Positions 18,927 through 27,076 of a stretch of 64,000 nucleotides of DNA are shown here, in pieces (within the stretch, counting starts at the first letter, position 1; every line of letters starts with the position of its first letter). The translations under genes and the position numbers were made by a program. The stretch comes from Actibacterium sp. MT2.3-13A (GTDB taxonomy: Bacteria > Pseudomonadota > Alphaproteobacteria > Rhodobacterales > Rhodobacteraceae). The DNA is taken from contig NZ_JAGSOU010000005.1 of assembly GCF_018139985.1 (NCBI RefSeq), positions 62,001-126,000 on the forward strand. Direction: 5' to 3'. The notes under the pieces were generated by a model. The model was not told where the DNA came from and did not search any database. It was given only the letters and a program-made list of their open reading frames with translations.

Positions 18927-19336
18927 GACGCGAAGACCCGGTCCATGTCGGCAAAGCCCTTGATCTCGATCGGGTTGCCGTCGGGATCGGTGAAGAACAT
19001 CGTCCACTGCTCGCCCGGCTGCCCGGCGAAGCGCACCGAGGGCGCGAGGATGAAGGCCGTGCCCGCCTCCTCCAACCGCCGCGCCAGCTTGCGCCAGTCA
19101 GGCAGCGCCAGCACCACACCGAAATGCGGCATCGGCACCTTGTGATCGCCCACCTTGCCGGTGGCGGCGGTGGCGAAGGGCTGGCCCAGGTGCAGGCTCA
19201 GCTGGTGGCCGAAGAAGTCGAAATCGACCCAGGTTTCGGTGCTGCGCCCCTCGGTGCATCCCAGCACGCCGCCGTAAAAGCCGCGCGCGGTGCCGAGGTC
19301 GGTGACATTGATGGCGAGGTGAAAGGGCGTGGCCAT
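18923..19336 (-). CDS. VOC family (glyoxalase/bleomycin-resistance fold) protein
   Basis: Protein of 137 residues with two beta-alpha-beta-beta-beta modules. It opens FHLAINVTDLGTARGFYGGV, has HLGQPF in the first module and ends with FFTDPDGNPIEIKGF, the typical second-module metal-site glutamate block. Function within the VOC family (isomerase, dioxygenase or fosfomycin-type) is not predictable. I chose ATG 19336 because GGAGGAT lies just upstream; an ATG 15 bases earlier is possible. Confidence 0.85.
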   Translation of the reverse strand: MATPFHLAINVTDLGTARGFYGGVLGCTEGRSTETWVDFDFFGHQLSLHLGQPFATAATGKVGDHKVPMPHFGVVLALPDWRKLARRLEEAGTAFILAPSVRFAGQPGEQWTMFFTDPDGNPIEIKGFADMDRVFAS

Positions 19337-19418
19337 GGGGGCATCCTCCATCTGCGGACTGGCTGCGTCGCCCCCTGTGTATCAGCGCGCGCGTGGCGGA
19401 TGAACAGAAAAGTCGCGC

Positions 19419-19784
19419 TCAGATCGGCGGCTGCCGCCCGCGCTGCGCCGGCGAAGCCGGGCGCGCGCCGAGTTCGACCATCCAATGCGCCAGCCGCGCC
19501 GCCGCCAGCCGTTCGCGCGCGAGCGGCGCGAGGTCGTCGTCGAGCACCTCGACAACCTCGAAGCGGAACCCCTCACCGCCCTGCGCGCGCCAGGCCTCGG
19601 CCAGATCGCGCCCCGCCCAGCCGCCGCTGCGCAGCGAAAAGAAGATCCGGTTCGCGGCCATGTCGAGATCGGGCGAGGTCCCCAGCCAGACGGCGCCGCT
19701 GGCCTCGTGGCGCACGGCAAAGACGCCGCGCCGCTGCCTGCGCTCCCGATAGGCGGCCATCGCGGCCCTGCGCGTGGAGTTCAT
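19419..19784 (-). CDS. GIY-YIG nuclease family protein
   Basis: Protein of 121 residues. The core GVFAVRHEASGAVWLG (about 20-35) is a diverged GIY-YIG element in which GIY has become GVF and YIG has become WLG. Later come an Arg (NRIFFSLRSGG) and a Glu-rich stretch (FEVVEVLDDD) that match the family pattern. Because the motif is altered, nuclease activity is uncertain. It is divergent from the DUF2239 gene across a 79-bp gap holding a twin ACCCGGGT site. Confidence 0.75.
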   Translation of the reverse strand: MNSTRRAAMAAYRERRQRRGVFAVRHEASGAVWLGTSPDLDMAANRIFFSLRSGGWAGRDLAEAWRAQGGEGFRFEVVEVLDDDLAPLARERLAAARLAHWMVELGARPASPAQRGRQPPI

Positions 19785-19830
19785 CTGTGCGTCCCTTCTG
19801 CGGTTGACTTCGGTCTTCTGTCATGTTTTT

Positions 19831-19858
19831 ACCCGGGTGTAACTAATATTACCCGGGT
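19831..19858. promoter_or_regulatory. Twin ACCCGGGT operator in a divergent promoter
   Basis: Two copies of the 8-bp palindrome ACCCGGGT (19831-19838 and 19851-19858) lie exactly 20 bp apart, two helical turns, so a regulator could occupy both on one face. TAATAT between them (19844-19849) is a good -10 for the plus-strand gene. Transcription would then start about 6-8 bases before its ATG, so the message would be nearly leaderless. Confidence 0.7.
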
Positions 19859-19863
19859 ATATC

Positions 19864-20397
19864 ATGGTTCATCTTCTCGCCCTCAGGGGACATGATCTCG
19901 TCGCATCTGGCTCCGAGGCCGATATCCTGCGCGCCCTTCGCGACGCCGGGGCGGACGCGAATGCCACCGGCTTCGTGGTGATCGACAGTGAAACCGGGCG
20001 CAGGATCGACCTTGACCTGCGCCCCGCCGCGGAGGACCCGCCCCGCCCGGCGCGCGGGCGGCCAAAGCTGGGCGTGAGGGCACGGGAGGTCACGCTTCTG
20101 CCGCGCCACTGGGACTGGCTGGCGGCCCAGCGCGGCGGGGCCTCGGCCACCCTGCGCCGGCTAATCGACGAGGCCCGGCGACACGAGGGCACGGAGGCCC
20201 GGCAGGCCCGCGGCATGGACGCGGCCTTCCGGTTCCTCAACACGCTTGCCGGCGACCTGCCGCAATTCGAAGAGGCGATCCGCGCACTCTACGCGCGCGA
20301 CCCGGCGGGCATGGCGGCGGCCATGCAGGGCTGGCCCGGCGACATCGCGGAACTGGCGCAGGCCATGGCGCGCGGAGACTTCCTGAACGATGACTGA
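19864..20397 (+). CDS. DUF2239 family protein, possible ribbon-helix-helix regulator
   Basis: Protein of 177 residues. The N-terminal half (1-60) is a small alpha/beta unit. The central block begins GRPKLGVRAREVTLLPRHWD (about 66-85) and continues through a GG turn to the helix ATLRRLIDEARR. This reads as strand-helix-turn-helix, the layout of ribbon-helix-helix DNA-binding proteins, preceded by a basic GRPK arm. The C-terminus is helical. No Shine-Dalgarno sequence precedes the ATG. The twin ACCCGGGT palindrome ends 5 bp before the start, which fits autoregulation. The family assignment is firm; the DNA-binding role is inferred. Confidence 0.75.
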   Translation: MVHLLALRGHDLVASGSEADILRALRDAGADANATGFVVIDSETGRRIDLDLRPAAEDPPRPARGRPKLGVRAREVTLLPRHWDWLAAQRGGASATLRRLIDEARRHEGTEARQARGMDAAFRFLNTLAGDLPQFEEAIRALYARDPAGMAAAMQGWPGDIAELAQAMARGDFLNDD

Positions 20398-20809
20398 CAG
20401 TTACCTCTATCCGACCGAACGCGCGGCCGTCGCGCTGATGGAACGCGGCATCGCGGGGCCGGTGGTGATGCTGAACCTGCTGCGCTTTCGCGAGATTGCC
20501 GATTACGCCGGCAGCCCGGCCCGCGGCCCGGCCGCGCCGATCACGGGCGAGGCCGCCTTCGACCTCTATGTCGAGGAAACGCTGCCCCTGCTGCGCCGCT
20601 CCGGCGGAGAGCTGCTGTTCATGGGCGCGGCAGAGCACTGGCTGATCGGCCCGGAGGCCGAGCGCTGGGACCGGGCGATGCTGGTCCGGCAGGCTTCGGT
20701 CGAAGCGTTCCTTGCCTTCGGTGGGGATCCGGAGATCCGGCACGCTCACGCCCATCGCCTTGCGGCGCTGAGCGATTCGCGGCTGCTGCCGCTCGCACCG
20801 CTTGCCTGA
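20390..20809 (+). CDS. DUF1330-like protein
   Basis: Protein of 139 residues resembling the ferredoxin-like dimeric alpha/beta barrel (ABM/DUF1330) group: PVVMLNLLRFRE near the start, then DLYVEETLPLLRRSGGELLFMG. No catalytic motif is visible. Its start overlaps the DUF2239 end by 8 nt, so the two are translationally coupled and presumably share the ACCCGGGT-controlled promoter. Confidence 0.65.
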   Translation: MTDSYLYPTERAAVALMERGIAGPVVMLNLLRFREIADYAGSPARGPAAPITGEAAFDLYVEETLPLLRRSGGELLFMGAAEHWLIGPEAERWDRAMLVRQASVEAFLAFGGDPEIRHAHAHRLAALSDSRLLPLAPLA

Positions 20810-20818
20810 CCCAGCACT

Positions 20819-20853
20819 CTCTCCTAACGTCTCGCTAGCTGACGAAGGGAGAG
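20819..20853 (+). promoter_or_regulatory. Shine-Dalgarno-sequestering stem-loop before metY
   Basis: CTCTCC (20819-20824) pairs perfectly with GGAGAG (20848-20853), which is the metY ribosome-binding site. Inside it CGTC (20828-20831) pairs with GACG (20841-20844). In the 48-nt leader this could lower translation unless opened. It does not match a SAM riboswitch class that I know. Confidence 0.4.
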
Positions 20854-20857
20854 AACC

Positions 20858-22150
20858 ATGACCGACACCCCGCAATACGGCTTCGACACGCTACAGGTCC
20901 ACGCCGGCGCCCGGCCCGATCCGGCCACCGGCGCGCGCCAGACGCCGATCTACCAGACCACGGCCTATGTGTTCCGCGACGCCGACCACGCCGCGGCGCT
21001 GTTCAACCTGCAGGAGGTCGGCTACATCTATTCGCGCCTGACCAACCCGACCGTGTCGGTGCTGCAGGAACGCATCGCCACGCTTGAGGGCGGCGCCGGC
21101 GCGGTGTGCTGCTCCTCCGGGCACGCGGCGCAGATCATGGCGCTCTTCCCGCTGATGGCACCGGGGCGCAACATCGTGGTCTCGACCCGGCTCTACGGCG
21201 GGACGATCACCCAGTTCAGCCAGACCATCAAACGCTTCGGCTGGTCGGCAAAATTCGTGGATTTCGACGACCTCGACGCCGTGACCCGCGCCATCGACGA
21301 GAACACCCGCGCAGTGTTCTGCGAGACCATCGCCAACCCCGGCGGCTATGTCACCGATCTCGACGCCATCGCCGCCATCGCCGATGAGGCGGGGCTGCCG
21401 CTGATCGTCGACAACACCTCGGCCACGCCCTACCTGTGCCGCCCGATCGACCACGGCGCGACGCTGGTGGTGCATTCCACCACCAAATACCTGACCGGCA
21501 ACGGCACGGTCACCGGCGGCGCGGTGGTGGATTCGGGCAAGTTCGACTGGTCGGCGCTGGGCAAGTTCCCCTCGCTTTCCGAACCCGAGCCCGCCTATCA
21601 CGGGCTGAAATTCCACGAGACCTTCGGGCCGCTGGCCTTCACCTTCCACAGCATCGCGGTGGGGCTGCGCGACCTGGGCATGACGCTGAACCCGCAGGCC
21701 GCCCATTACACGCTGATGGGGATCGAGACGCTGAGCCTGCGCATGGCACGCCACGTGCAGAACGCGCAGACGGTCGCCGGCTGGCTGGAAAACCACCCCA
21801 ACGTGGATAAGGTCACCTATGCCGGCCTGCCCTCCTCGCCCTATTACGAGCGCGCGCAGCGGATCTGCCCCAAGGGCGCGGGTGGCCTCTTCACCGTGGC
21901 GCTGAAGGGCGGCTACGAGGCCTGCGTAAAATTCGTCGACAGCCTGGAATTGTTCAGCCACGTCGCCAACCTCGGCGATACCCGCTCGCTGGTGATCCAC
22001 TCGGCCTCGACCACGCACCGGCAGCTGACGCCGGAACAGCAGGAGGCCGCCGGCGCGGCCCCCAACGTGGTGCGGATCTCGATCGGGATCGAGGATGCCG
22101 CCGACCTGATCCGCGACCTCGACCAGGCGCTGGCCAAGGCGCACGCCTGA
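20858..22150 (+). CDS. metY: O-acetylhomoserine aminocarboxypropyltransferase (sulfhydrylase)
   Basis: PLP-dependent Cys/Met-metabolism enzyme of 430 residues that makes homocysteine from O-acetylhomoserine and sulfide, and may accept methanethiol. The PLP lysine is K210 in HSTTKYLTGNG; other family signatures are IYSRLTNPTVSVLQERIATL, CSSGHAAQ and DNTSATPYLCRP. The insert around the KFHETFGPLAF block marks the MetY branch rather than MetB/MetZ. The ribosome site GGGAGAG is part of a stem-loop. It ends 3 nt before the convergent SIMPL gene. Confidence 0.95.
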   Translation: MTDTPQYGFDTLQVHAGARPDPATGARQTPIYQTTAYVFRDADHAAALFNLQEVGYIYSRLTNPTVSVLQERIATLEGGAGAVCCSSGHAAQIMALFPLMAPGRNIVVSTRLYGGTITQFSQTIKRFGWSAKFVDFDDLDAVTRAIDENTRAVFCETIANPGGYVTDLDAIAAIADEAGLPLIVDNTSATPYLCRPIDHGATLVVHSTTKYLTGNGTVTGGAVVDSGKFDWSALGKFPSLSEPEPAYHGLKFHETFGPLAFTFHSIAVGLRDLGMTLNPQAAHYTLMGIETLSLRMARHVQNAQTVAGWLENHPNVDKVTYAGLPSSPYYERAQRICPKGAGGLFTVALKGGYEACVKFVDSLELFSHVANLGDTRSLVIHSASTTHRQLTPEQQEAAGAAPNVVRISIGIEDAADLIRDLDQALAKAHA

Positions 22151-22153
22151 GGC

Positions 22154-22834
22154 TCAGCCGCCCAGAGCGAAGACCATCGTCACCGTGGCCGTCTGCGACA
22201 CCTCGCCGGCGGCCACGGGGATGGCGGCGCGGGCGGCCTCCAGCATCATCGGGACGGGGGCGACCCCGCCGGCCTCGCTGATCGACAGAACCGGCCCCAG
22301 GGCCACGCCCGCCGCCCCGGCGATCAGCGCGGCCTTGCGCCGGGCGTCGGCCGCCGCCGCCGCGAGGGCCTGATCGGCCAGCGGCTCCGGCTCCCGCAGG
22401 CCAAAGCTGAGGCCCTGGAAGGTGTTGGCGCCGACGCGCAGCACGTCGTCCAGCACCGCGCCCAGCCGGTTCAGATCGCGCACCCGCACGCGCAGCGTGT
22501 TGCGCGCGGCGAAGCCCACGATCCGGGGCGCGCGCCCGTCGCCGCCCACGTCCTCCCACACCGGATCGAGCGACAGCTCGCTGGTCTGCATGTCGCGGGC
22601 CGCGACGCCGGCCGCCTCCAGCGCCTTCAGGACCTCCGCCGTCGCGGCCGAGGTTTCGTCCATCGCCGCGGCCGCGGTTTTCGCCTGGCGGGTCACCCCC
22701 AGGGTGATCGTGGCCATGTCGGGCGCCGCGGCCACCTCGCCGTGCCCGGTGACAGTGATCGAGGGACCGTTTTCCGCCGCTTTCGCAGCCGTGGCCAGCC
22801 CCAGCACCACCAGAATAATGCTCAGAAATCGCAT
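22154..22834 (-). CDS. SIMPL (DUF541) domain periplasmic protein
   Basis: Exported protein of 226 residues with a signal peptide ending at about residue 20 (TAAKAAE). The opening SITVTGHGEVAAAPDMATITLGV is the hallmark of the SIMPL/YggE family. The late ARRKAALIAGAAGVALG helix and the C-terminal beta strand VTMVFALGG complete the domain. YggE-like proteins are linked to oxidative-stress protection, but the mechanism is unknown. ATG at 22834 follows GGAGAAAAC. Confidence 0.88.
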   Translation of the reverse strand: MRFLSIILVVLGLATAAKAAENGPSITVTGHGEVAAAPDMATITLGVTRQAKTAAAAMDETSAATAEVLKALEAAGVAARDMQTSELSLDPVWEDVGGDGRAPRIVGFAARNTLRVRVRDLNRLGAVLDDVLRVGANTFQGLSFGLREPEPLADQALAAAAADARRKAALIAGAAGVALGPVLSISEAGGVAPVPMMLEAARAAIPVAAGEVSQTATVTMVFALGG

Positions 22835-22992
22835 GGTTTTCTCCTTCGCTGCGCCAAGGCTGAGCGCTCGCCCCGGCAAGCTCAAGCTTTTCCCGGCGCA
22901 AACGGTCTCGCCATCGGCGAAATCCTGCTATAGTCGCCCTGCTGCGACGGCAGGACCTGCCGGCCGGCGGGAGGATATTATAAACGGACTCC

Positions 22993-25299
22993 ATGACACC
23001 GCGTTTTTCCCTGACCCTCTCGCATGAGGGAATCGGCTTGCTCCACCGCACCAAGACCGGATGGAACGAGGTCGGGCATGTCGCTCTCGACGACCCCGAT
23101 CTCAACGCCGCGTTGCGCGTGCTGCGCGCCACGGCCAGCGGGCTGGAGGGCGGCGGCGTGCTCAGCGAGCTGGTGCTGCCGGACAGCCAGATCCTCTATA
23201 CCCGCGTGACGCCCGCCGGCGCGCTGGACGAGGCCGGCATCCGCAAGGGGCTGGAGGGGCTGACCCCCTACGCGGTGAACGAGTTGGTCTTCGACTGGGA
23301 GGCCGACGGCGACGGCGCGCTGGTCGCCGTGGTGGCGCGCGAGACGCTGGCCGAGGCCGAATCCTTCGCCGTCGAGCACCGCTTCAACCCGGTCAGCTTC
23401 ACCGCCCGACCGGCGCCCGATCAGTTCCCCCGCGACCCGCTGTTCGGCCCGACCCAGGCCGCGGCCACGCTGCTGCCCGAGGACGAAAATCCCGCCCCCG
23501 CCGCCCCTACACAGACCGGCGCGCCCGAGGCACAGGAGGTCCCGGAGCCCGAGAAGGCCGCGCCGCCAGCCCCCTCGCCCGCCGCCCCTGAGACTCCATC
23601 AGCCCCGGAAAGACCGCTCATCGCGCCGCTGCCCGCGCCCGAGGATCGCCCGGCCTTCGCCACCCGGCGCGATCCCTCCCAGCCCCCCTCCGCCGCGGCG
23701 CCGGTGCCGCAAACGGCCTCGGCCAAGGCGCGGCTGACCCTCGCCCCGTCCAGAACGACCCCGCCGCCGGATCTGGCCGGCGGCAAGATCGGCGTCACCG
23801 CCCCCGAGGCGCCCGCGGTCAGCCCTCAACCGGAACGTGCCAGGGCGGGTGCCGCGAAGAAACCCGCCGCCAGGAAGGACAGCGCGAAGGCGCCCAAGGC
23901 GGAACCGCCCAAGGCGACCGCGCCCAGGGCGCCGGCGCCGGTCACGACCCGGGTGGCCGCCCCGCCGCCGAAGGCCCCCGAGGGCGATCTCGGTCTGCCC
24001 GGGCTCTTCGCGCCCGAGCCCCCCTCCTCTGGCCTGCCGAAGCTGGGGCTGGCCCTGACCGCGGCGCTGCTGCTCATCCTGCTGCTGGTGGCGCTGTGGG
24101 CGCTTTTCCTGCGCGACCCCGACGCGCCGGAAACGGCAGAGGTGACCGCGGACCCGCCCGCCGCGGCGACGCAGGCCGCCCTCGCCCCATCCGCCCCGGA
24201 CGCCCCTCCCGCCGCCCCGGCCCCTGCGGCCGAGGCCGCCGCCGATACGCCGGCCCCGGCAGAGGATCTGCCGCCCGCCGAGGCCGATGCACCGCGCGAC
24301 CTGAGCCCAGAGGAGCTCCAGACCCTCTATGCCGCGACCGGCATCTACCCGGTCTCCCCCGAGCCGCCCGCGGCGCCGGAACAGGACCGGGTCGATGACG
24401 TCTATATCGCCTCGCTGGACCCCAGGGTGACCGTGCAGGACGCCGTGGCGCTGCCCGCGGTGCCGGCCGAGAATCACGACGCGCGCCCGGATACGCCGGC
24501 CAGCCCCGCCGGGCCGGGCAACCGGTTCGACCTCGACGCGCGCGGCCTGGTCCGCCCCAGCCCCGAGGGCACGCTGAATCCCGATGGCGTGACCGTGTTC
24601 TCCGGCCCGCCGCGGATCACCCCGCCCGCGCGCCCCGAGACCGACACCGCCCTCGACCCCGCGGTCGCGCAAGAGGCCGCGCGGCTGGCCGCCGTTCGCC
24701 CCCGCACCCGGCCGAACGACCTGTCCGAGACGAACGAGCGTGCCAATCTCGGCGGGTTCAGCAGGGCCGAGCTGTCGGCCCGCCGCCCGTTGGCCCGCCC
24801 CGAATCGTTGCAGGAACAGGCCCTCGCCGAAGCCGAGGCCGAAGCGGAAGCCGACGGCGAGGTCGCGGACGCGGGCGCGGTCACGACCAGCGCGCTGGCC
24901 GTGGCCAGCTCGCCCAAGCCGCCAACGCGGCCCGGTGATTTCCCGACCCTGGTGGAGAAGGCCCTGGCAGAGGCGCAGGCCGCCCCCGCGCCGGCCGCCG
25001 TGGTGCCCGCGGCCGTGGTGCCGGCCGCGGTCGCGGTGGCACCGAACATTCCCTCATCGGCCTCGGTGGCCAAGCAGGCGACTTTGCCGAACGCAATCAA
25101 CCTGCGCGAAATCAACCTGATCGGCATCTACGGCTCGTCTGTCGATCGGCGCGCGCTGGTGCGGCTGAAATCGGGGCGCTACGTCAAGGTGCAGGTGGGC
25201 GACCAGCTGGACGGCGGACAGGTGACCGCCATCGGCGAGGGCGAACTGCGCTACGTCCGGCGCGGGCGCAACGAGGTTCTGAAACTGCCGCAGGGCTGA
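22993..25299 (+). CDS. GspL-like / PilP-like fusion protein with proline-rich linker
   Basis: Single-pass membrane protein of 768 residues. Residues 1-140 resemble the cytoplasmic actin-like region of GspL/PilM (LVLPDSQILYTRV, then GLTPYAVNELVFDWEADGDG and a VVARETLAEAESFA helix). Residues 150-345 are Ala/Pro-rich low complexity. One membrane helix follows (about 350-372), then a second Ala/Pro-rich periplasmic stretch. The last 70 residues (from LREINLIGIYGS through GRYVKVQVGDQL) look like the HR domain of PilP/GspC. It could tie an inner-membrane assembly platform to the periplasm. No other secretion gene is adjacent. The -10-like TATAGT at 22929-22934 lies upstream. Confidence 0.6.
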   Translation: MTPRFSLTLSHEGIGLLHRTKTGWNEVGHVALDDPDLNAALRVLRATASGLEGGGVLSELVLPDSQILYTRVTPAGALDEAGIRKGLEGLTPYAVNELVFDWEADGDGALVAVVARETLAEAESFAVEHRFNPVSFTARPAPDQFPRDPLFGPTQAAATLLPEDENPAPAAPTQTGAPEAQEVPEPEKAAPPAPSPAAPETPSAPERPLIAPLPAPEDRPAFATRRDPSQPPSAAAPVPQTASAKARLTLAPSRTTPPPDLAGGKIGVTAPEAPAVSPQPERARAGAAKKPAARKDSAKAPKAEPPKATAPRAPAPVTTRVAAPPPKAPEGDLGLPGLFAPEPPSSGLPKLGLALTAALLLILLLVALWALFLRDPDAPETAEVTADPPAAATQAALAPSAPDAPPAAPAPAAEAAADTPAPAEDLPPAEADAPRDLSPEELQTLYAATGIYPVSPEPPAAPEQDRVDDVYIASLDPRVTVQDAVALPAVPAENHDARPDTPASPAGPGNRFDLDARGLVRPSPEGTLNPDGVTVFSGPPRITPPARPETDTALDPAVAQEAARLAAVRPRTRPNDLSETNERANLGGFSRAELSARRPLARPESLQEQALAEAEAEAEADGEVADAGAVTTSALAVASSPKPPTRPGDFPTLVEKALAEAQAAPAPAAVVPAAVVPAAVAVAPNIPSSASVAKQATLPNAINLREINLIGIYGSSVDRRALVRLKSGRYVKVQVGDQLDGGQVTAIGEGELRYVRRGRNEVLKLPQG

Positions 25300-25314
25300 G
25301 CGGGCCCTGCGCGT

Positions 25315-26409
25315 TCATTCGGCGGCAATCTCACCATTCTCGATCTGCTCGCGCTCGATCGATTCGAAGAGCGCCTTGAAATTGCCCTCACCGAAACCGT
25401 CATCGCCCTTGCGCTGGATGAACTCGAAAAAGATCGGCCCGATCACGGTCTTCGAGAAGACCTGCAGCAGGATCCGGGTCTCTCCGCCATTCACCACGCC
25501 CTCGCCATCGATCAGGATGCCGTGTTTCTTCATCCGCTCGATGGGCTCGTCATGGCCCTGCACGCGACGGCGGCTCATCTCGTAATAGGCATCATTGGGT
25601 CCGGGCATGAATTGCAGCCCGTTCGCGGCGATGGCGTCGGTGGCGTCGTAGATATTCTCGGTCCCTACCGCGATGTGCTGGATGCCCTCGCCGTTGTATT
25701 TCTTCAGGTAGGAGACGATCTGCCCGGTCTCGCCGCGGTCCTCGTTGATTGGAATGCGGATCTTTCCGCAGGGCGAGGTCAGCGCGCGGCTGAAAAGCCC
25801 GGTGTATCTGCCCTGGATGTCGAAAAAGCGGATCTCGTGGAAATTGAACAGGCGGCCGTAGAATTCGAACCACCTGTCCATGTTGCCCCGGAACACGTTG
25901 TGGGTCAGGTGATCGAGGTAATAGAAACCCACCCCGCGGGGATGAGCGTCGGCCACCCAGTCGAACTCGGCGTTATAGGGCGAGCTGTCGAAATACCGGT
26001 CGATGAAATAGATCAGCGAGCCGCCGATGCCACGGATCGCCGGCGCGTCCATGCATTTGCCGCCGCCCTCGTAGGGCTGGGCGCCGTTCCGCACCGCGTG
26101 CTCGAAGGCATGCTGCGCGTCCACCACGCGCCAGCCCATCGCCGACGCGCAGGGGCCATGTTCCTCGGCGAAACCGGCGGCCATCGAGCCCGGCTCGGCA
26201 TTGATCAGGTAGCTGATATCGCCTTGCTGCCACAGCTCTACCGCCTTGCTCTTGTGCGTGGCGGTGTGGGCATAGCCCATTTTTGCAAAGAGATCGCGCA
26301 GCGCCTGCGGGTCGGGATGGCAGAATTCCACGAATTCGAATCCGTCCGTGCCGGCGGGGTTTTCGGCCGTGATCTCGGCGCGGGGGGCATCATGCGGGAA
26401 AGGTCCCAT
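25315..26409 (-). CDS. hppD: 4-hydroxyphenylpyruvate dioxygenase
   Basis: Fe(II) dioxygenase of 364 residues that converts 4-hydroxyphenylpyruvate to homogentisate in tyrosine breakdown. Two VOC-fold halves are seen; the metal ligands are the His in YYLDHLTHNV, the His in GEGIQHIAVGT and the Glu in GPIFFEFIQRKG. RGGETRI/FSKTVIG-type C-terminal blocks are intact. Divergent from an Lrp/AsnC-type regulator with 137 bp between starts; that regulator very probably controls it. Confidence 0.96.
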   Translation of the reverse strand: MGPFPHDAPRAEITAENPAGTDGFEFVEFCHPDPQALRDLFAKMGYAHTATHKSKAVELWQQGDISYLINAEPGSMAAGFAEEHGPCASAMGWRVVDAQHAFEHAVRNGAQPYEGGGKCMDAPAIRGIGGSLIYFIDRYFDSSPYNAEFDWVADAHPRGVGFYYLDHLTHNVFRGNMDRWFEFYGRLFNFHEIRFFDIQGRYTGLFSRALTSPCGKIRIPINEDRGETGQIVSYLKKYNGEGIQHIAVGTENIYDATDAIAANGLQFMPGPNDAYYEMSRRRVQGHDEPIERMKKHGILIDGEGVVNGGETRILLQVFSKTVIGPIFFEFIQRKGDDGFGEGNFKALFESIEREQIENGEIAAE

Positions 26410-26546
26410 GCGCGTTTCCTCCTGTTCGTCGCGTTCGGCAGGAGGATAGCGCGCCCCCCGCGCGCAAGATGCGCGTTCATGTCGCCATTCCGTGGCATTT
26501 GCGCGTCATTCGCGCTAGTTTGGGAAGGTTAGCGCAGGAACCACGC

Positions 26547-27002
26547 ATGTCACTGGACGAAACCGATGGCCGCCTGCTGGCGGCGCTGCAGAACGACGCC
26601 CGCCTCACCGCGCAGGAGTTGGGCGAGCGGCTGAACCTGTCGGCCAGCCAGGCCGGGCGGCGGCAGCGGCTGGAGGCCGAGGGTTATATCACCGGCTACG
26701 CGGCCAGGCTGGACGCAGCCCGTCTGGGCCTCGACGTGCAGGCCTTCGTGCAGGTGCAGATGGCCACCCACGCGCCGGAAGCCGCGAAAAGCTTCCAGCG
26801 CCTGCTGCGGACCCAGCCCGAGATCATCTCCGCCTGGACCCTGACCGGTGAAGCCGATTACCTGCTGCGCGTGTTCTGCGCCGATCTGCCCGCGCTGAAC
26901 CGGGTGATCCACGAGGTTCTGCTGCCGCATGCCGCCGTCGCCCGGGTGCAAAGCCAGATCGTGATGAACCAGTTCAAGGCCGACGCGCCGCTGCCGACGT
27001 GA
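26547..27002 (+). CDS. Lrp/AsnC family transcriptional regulator
   Basis: Protein of 151 residues: N-terminal winged helix (LDETDGRLLAALQNDARLTA, then ELGERLNLSASQAGRR) and C-terminal RAM ligand-binding domain (VQAFVQVQMATHAPEAAKSF, TGEADYLLRV). Such regulators usually sense an amino acid or 2-oxo acid. The divergent hppD gene makes tyrosine or its keto acid the likely signal. The intervening 137 bp contain GCGC-flanked near-dyads such as TTTGCGCGTCATTCGCGC (26499-26516) that may be its site. Confidence 0.9.
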   Translation: MSLDETDGRLLAALQNDARLTAQELGERLNLSASQAGRRQRLEAEGYITGYAARLDAARLGLDVQAFVQVQMATHAPEAAKSFQRLLRTQPEIISAWTLTGEADYLLRVFCADLPALNRVIHEVLLPHAAVARVQSQIVMNQFKADAPLPT

Positions 27003-27039
27003 TCGCGCCGGCGGGCGGCGCCTGTCCGTCAAAGGGCTG

Positions 27040-27068
27040 TTGTCTTTGCCCCGGCCGGCTGGTTTAGA
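27040..27068 (+). promoter_or_regulatory. Candidate promoter giving a leaderless antiporter mRNA
   Basis: TTGTCT (27040-27045), 17-bp spacer, TTTAGA (27063-27068). Transcription would start about 27075, two bases before the ATG, and no Shine-Dalgarno sequence is present. Confidence 0.45.
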
Positions 27069-27076
27069 CTCGCGCC

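Noticed and set aside
20810-20857. SAM riboswitch before metY
   Set aside because: The leader is only 48 nt and does not match the SAM-I, SAM-II or SAM/SAH consensus that I know; only a simple RBS hairpin is supported.
22993-25299. Translation initiation factor IF-2 label
   Set aside because: Only the Ala/Pro-rich linker resembles IF-2 N-termini; there is no GTPase domain.
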